15,110 bases of DNA from an uncultured Peptococcaceae bacterium (GTDB taxonomy: Bacteria > Bacillota > Desulfotomaculia > Desulfotomaculales > Desulfallaceae): positions 1 to 15,110 of the forward strand of contig CAJYBN010000046.1 in assembly GCA_913064925.1 (NCBI GenBank), given 5' to 3'. The translations under genes and the position numbers were made by a program. Below are positions 12,791 through 15,110 of this stretch, piece after piece. Numbering within the stretch: the stretch's first letter is position 1; each line of letters starts with the position of its first letter. The notes beneath the pieces were generated by a model. The model was given only the letters and a program-made list of their open reading frames with translations. It searched no databases and had not been told where the DNA came from.

Positions 12791-13657
12791 TTAACGGGCT
12801 TTGCGGGCCTCAACGAGGCGGGGCCGGCTGCTTAAGTCATTCAGTATCCGAGCGCGCCAGCGGGGGGGAGGCACCAGCGCCAGCGCCGCGTCCCGCAGGT
12901 CGGGGGCGATTTCCATGAACAGGTACCCGCCGGGGGCCAGCAGTTCCTCCGCCTGGGGCACCAGCCGGCGATAGTGGGCCAGCCCGTCGGGACCGCCGTC
13001 CAGGGCCTGCAGCGGCTCATAGCAGCGCACGTCCCGGGGCAAGCGGTGTATGGCCGCGCTGGGCACGTAGGGCAGGTTGGCGGTCACCACCGCTGCAGAA
13101 CCGGTAGGGAGCACTCCTTGCAGGGGCTGCAGCAGGTCCCCCTGGTAAAAACGCACCCGCACGCCGTGGCGCGCGGCGTTACGGCGGGCCACGGCCAGCG
13201 CTCCGGACGCCGTATCGGTGGCGTACACCTGGGTGCCCGGGGACAGGCGGGCCAGGCTGACGGCCACCGCTCCGCTGCCGGTGCCCACATCCACGGCAAT
13301 CCGCCTGCAGCCGGGCCAGGCGGCCAGCACAGCCAGGGCGCGTTCCACCAGCAGCTCGGTCTCGGGGCGGGGAATTAAAACATGGGGCCCAACAATAAAG
13401 TCAAGCCCCATGAATTCTTTATGCCCCGTCAGGTAAGCCACGGGTTCGCCGGCGGCCCGCCGTTCCACCAGTTCCCGGTAGCGCCGGGCTGCGGCGGTGT
13501 CCGGCACCCGGTGGGATTCCCGGTACAAAAAGACCCTGTCCCGCCCCAGCACGTGGGCCAGCAGCACCTCGGCGTCCAGCCGGGGTGAACCCGCGCCGCT
13601 TTGCCGCAGTCTCTCCGTGGCCCGGGCCAGCAGCCCGGCCAAGTTTAAACTGCTCAT
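12791..13657 (-). CDS. prmC: Peptide chain release factor N5-glutamine methyltransferase
   Basis: Methylates the Gln of the GGQ motif in release factors RF1/RF2, raising termination efficiency. 288 residues: an N-terminal helical domain that holds the release factor (DAEVLLAHVLGRDR, GEPVAYLTGHKEFMGLDF, VLIPRPETELLVE) and a SAM-dependent methyltransferase domain with VDVGTGSGAVAVSLA. The catalytic NPPY of the family appears here as NLPY (ANLPYVPS). I recall the Leu variant in other Gram-positive PrmC proteins, so the enzyme is probably active. ATG 13657 overlaps the prfA stop as ATGA, so enzyme and substrate are translationally coupled. The gene converges on the histidine kinase with 8 bp between stops and no evident terminator. 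Confidence 0.96.
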   Translation of the reverse strand: MSSLNLAGLLARATERLRQSGAGSPRLDAEVLLAHVLGRDRVFLYRESHRVPDTAAARRYRELVERRAAGEPVAYLTGHKEFMGLDFIVGPHVLIPRPETELLVERALAVLAAWPGCRRIAVDVGTGSGAVAVSLARLSPGTQVYATDTASGALAVARRNAARHGVRVRFYQGDLLQPLQGVLPTGSAAVVTANLPYVPSAAIHRLPRDVRCYEPLQALDGGPDGLAHYRRLVPQAEELLAPGGYLFMEIAPDLRDAALALVPPPRWRARILNDLSSRPRLVEARKAR

Positions 13658-14736
13658 GCCTGTTCCACCTGCTGCAGTTGCTCGGCTTGTTTGGTGGTGA
13701 CCAGCGCGTCCACCACTTCCTGCAGGTTGCCCATCAGCACGTCCTGCAGCCGGTGCAGGGTCAACCCGATGCGGTGATCGGTGACCCGGTTCTGGGGAAA
13801 GTTGTAAGTACGGATTCGCTCGCTGCGGTCGCCGGTGCCCACTTGGGACTTGCGGGCGCTGGCCATCTGCTGCTGCTGCTCTTGCTGCGCCCGGTCCAGC
13901 AACCGGGCGCGCAGCACCCGCATGGCTTTTTCCTTATTCTTGTGCTGCGACTTCTCATCCTGGCAGGAAACCACGATACCGGTGGGGATATGGGTAATGC
14001 GTACCGCCGACTGGGTGGTGTTTACCGACTGCCCGCCGGGCCCGGTGGAACAGAACACGTCGACCCGCAGGTCGTTGGGGTTGATGTCCACCTCTACTTC
14101 CTCGGCCTCGGGCAGTACTGCCACCGTGGCGGCCGAGGTGTGAATGCGCCCGCCCGACTCAGTGGTGGGCACCCGCTGCACGCGGTGCACGCCGCTTTCA
14201 AATTTAAGCTGGCTGTACGCCCCCTTGCCCTCCACCAGAAAGACGATTTCCTTCAAGCCGCCCAGGTCGGTATAATGACTATCCATTATCTCAATACGCC
14301 AGCCCTTCAGCTCGGCAAAGCGGGTGTACATGCGGAACAAGTCGGCGGCGAACAGCGCCGCCTCTTCCCCGCCGGTACCGGCGCGGATTTCCATAATGAC
14401 GTTCTTTTCATCGTTGGGGTCCTTGGGCAAAAGGAGCACTTTTAGCTTTTGTTCCAGCTCCTTTTTTTTATCTTTTAGTTCCTCCTCTTCCATTTCCGCC
14501 ATTTCCCTCAGCTCGGGCTCCATTTTTTCCCGCAGCATTTGCCTGACGTCTTCCAGTTCAGCGACCACTTTTTTATACTGGCGGTAAACCGTTACCACTT
14601 CGCTGATTTCCGAGTGGGCTTTGACGTATTGCTGCCAGCGCTCCCGGTCCGCCATGATTTTTGGATCGGCGATAAGTTCGCTTAGTTCTTCGTATTTTTT
14701 TTCCAAGTTATCCAACTTATCGAACACCGACTTCAC
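13654..14736 (-). CDS. prfA: Peptide chain release factor 1
   Basis: Reads UAA and UAG stop codons and triggers peptide release. Full length at 360 residues. The peptidyl-hydrolysis GGQ is at 234-236 (STGPGGQSVNT) and the stop-codon PxT tripeptide is PTT at 190-192 (RVPTTESGGRIHTS), as expected for RF1 rather than RF2. The N-terminal domain has the usual acidic coiled-coil helices (about 50-100). The start is either GTG 14736 (AAGGA 8 nt upstream) or GTG 14727, which gives MFDKLDNLEKKYEELS, closer to family N termini, with GGTGA just upstream; the coordinates use the longer form. It overlaps the 3' end of yqhQ and is coupled to prmC. Confidence 0.97.
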   Translation of the reverse strand: MKSVFDKLDNLEKKYEELSELIADPKIMADRERWQQYVKAHSEISEVVTVYRQYKKVVAELEDVRQMLREKMEPELREMAEMEEEELKDKKKELEQKLKVLLLPKDPNDEKNVIMEIRAGTGGEEAALFAADLFRMYTRFAELKGWRIEIMDSHYTDLGGLKEIVFLVEGKGAYSQLKFESGVHRVQRVPTTESGGRIHTSAATVAVLPEAEEVEVDINPNDLRVDVFCSTGPGGQSVNTTQSAVRITHIPTGIVVSCQDEKSQHKNKEKAMRVLRARLLDRAQQEQQQQMASARKSQVGTGDRSERIRTYNFPQNRVTDHRIGLTLHRLQDVLMGNLQEVVDALVTTKQAEQLQQVEQA

Positions 14737-14980
14737 CCCTGTCTTCCTTGAGTACGGCCTTGAGGGCGGATATGGCCACTTCCACCATATTGTCGTCTGG
14801 CTCGGCGGTGGTCAGGCGCTGTACCCACCGTCCCGGTGCAGCCAACAGGCGAAGAAGAAAAATATTCTCGTAACGGGCCGAAGCCTTGAGTAGTTCATAA
14901 GAAATACCGGCCACCACGGGCAGCAGCAGGATGCGCGATAAAATGCGCCACCACAGTACCTGCTCGCCCAGCAGGGCGCC
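14717..14980 (-). CDS. yqhQ: DUF1385 / YqhQ-like membrane protein, 3' end only
   Basis: C-terminal part of a DUF1385 protein, a membrane protein of unknown function commonly found before prfA in Firmicutes. From about 14970 leftwards the frame reads LLGEQVLWWRILSRILLLPV, then VAGISYELLKASAR, then RWVQRLTTAEPDDNMVEVAI and KAVL, which matches the end of the family closely. It stops at 14717, overlapping the prfA start by 10-20 bp. To the right the frame stays open to the window edge, but the residues become Arg/Ser/Gly/Pro-rich and lack the expected hydrophobic helix and the HPRCGTSF motif that should lie roughly 20-26 residues before WWRIL. I therefore end the real homology near 14,980 and regard the gene as broken by a sequence junction. 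Confidence 0.8.
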   Translation of the reverse strand, partial: GALLGEQVLWWRILSRILLLPVVAGISYELLKASARYENIFLLRLLAAPGRWVQRLTTAEPDDNMVEVAISALKAVLKEDRGEVGVR

Positions 14981-14995
14981 GACCCCCTCGACTGG
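14970..14995. other. Probable chimeric junction
   Basis: Left of about 14,980 the minus strand encodes a Firmicutes YqhQ tail. Right of it the plus strand carries what looks like the end of one gene (ADPLDWRLP then TGA at 15005-15007) overlapping as GTGA the start of another, both in high-GC actinobacterial codon use. Two coding contexts on opposite strands, each truncated at the same place, point to a join rather than a gene boundary. The exact base cannot be fixed from one sequence. Confidence 0.75.
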
Positions 14996-15003
14996 AGGCT
15001 CCC

Positions 15004-15110
15004 GTGAGACCCCTGCCGACCGAGACCCGCATCTGGTCCAGCTACGTGGCCGTCGGCGACTCGTTCACCGAGGGCCTGTCCGACCCCGACCCCGAGAGGG
15101 ACGACGCCTA
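15004..15110 (+). CDS. SGNH/GDSL hydrolase N-terminus, actinobacterial type, truncated by window
   Basis: A GTG at 15004 with GGAGG 5 nt upstream opens a frame that runs off the end after 35 codons: RPLPTETRIWSSYVAVGDSF then TEGLSDPDPERDDA. GDSFTEG is block I of the SGNH hydrolase superfamily with the nucleophilic Ser; SYVAVGDSFTEGLSDP is a typical actinobacterial N terminus of this esterase/lipase family. 34 of 35 codons end in G or C, unlike the neighbouring yqhQ, prfA and agr genes, which use many A/T-ending codons. The family call is good; whether it belongs to the same organism is doubtful. Confidence 0.8.
   Translation, partial: MRPLPTETRIWSSYVAVGDSFTEGLSDPDPERDDA

Noticed and set aside
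1..15110. CRISPR arrays, tRNA or rRNA genes, insertion sequences
   Set aside because: I saw no regularly spaced repeats with unique spacers, no cloverleaf-like GC-rich intergenic segment of tRNA length and no transposase motifs; the repeats present are pairs only.

Overview
The window looks like a chromosomal piece of a spore-forming, anaerobic, moderately GC-rich member of the Firmicutes, most like the Desulfotomaculum/Pelotomaculum group. I infer this from strong AGGAGG ribosome binding sites, TTG and GTG starts, a gene order close to the prfA-prmC-tsaC-mntP-ywlE-rpiB-glyA cluster of Bacillus (recalled, not searched), an anaerobic-type acyl-CoA dehydrogenase/carboxyltransferase pair, and a KinA-like sporulation-type kinase. 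All protein names rest on motifs and remembered family sequences; no database search was possible.

Layout. Nearly everything is read leftwards (minus strand). From right to left: the 3' end of a yqhQ/DUF1385 gene, prfA (release factor 1) and prmC (its methyltransferase), then, after an interruption, tsaC (tRNA t6A synthesis), mntP (Mn export), ywlE (arginine phosphatase type), rpiB, glyA, comEB-like dCMP deaminase, a MazG-like pyrophosphatase and wecB. At the left edge an acyl-CoA dehydrogenase and a truncated carboxyltransferase alpha subunit form a separate two-gene unit. The central cluster is housekeeping: translation termination, tRNA modification, one-carbon and nucleotide metabolism and cell-surface sugar precursors.

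The interruption (about 9.2-12.8 kb) is the most interesting part: a plus-strand module inserted head-on into the minus-strand cluster. It encodes an AgrB-type peptide-processing protease, a 40-residue AgrD-type cyclic-lactone autoinducer precursor, a five-helix membrane protein that resembles only the sensory half of an AgrC receptor and has no kinase domain, and a separate 655-residue PAS/histidine kinase whose phospho-acceptor region is very like the Bacillus sporulation kinases. No response regulator is present. The working model is a split-receptor quorum-sensing circuit that may feed Spo0A. Repeats and hairpins lie upstream of and between these genes.

The last ~125 bases do not belong with the rest. 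The yqhQ reading frame loses family resemblance near 14,980, and a plus-strand, very high-GC start of an actinobacterial-type SGNH hydrolase takes over. This is most simply an assembly chimera.
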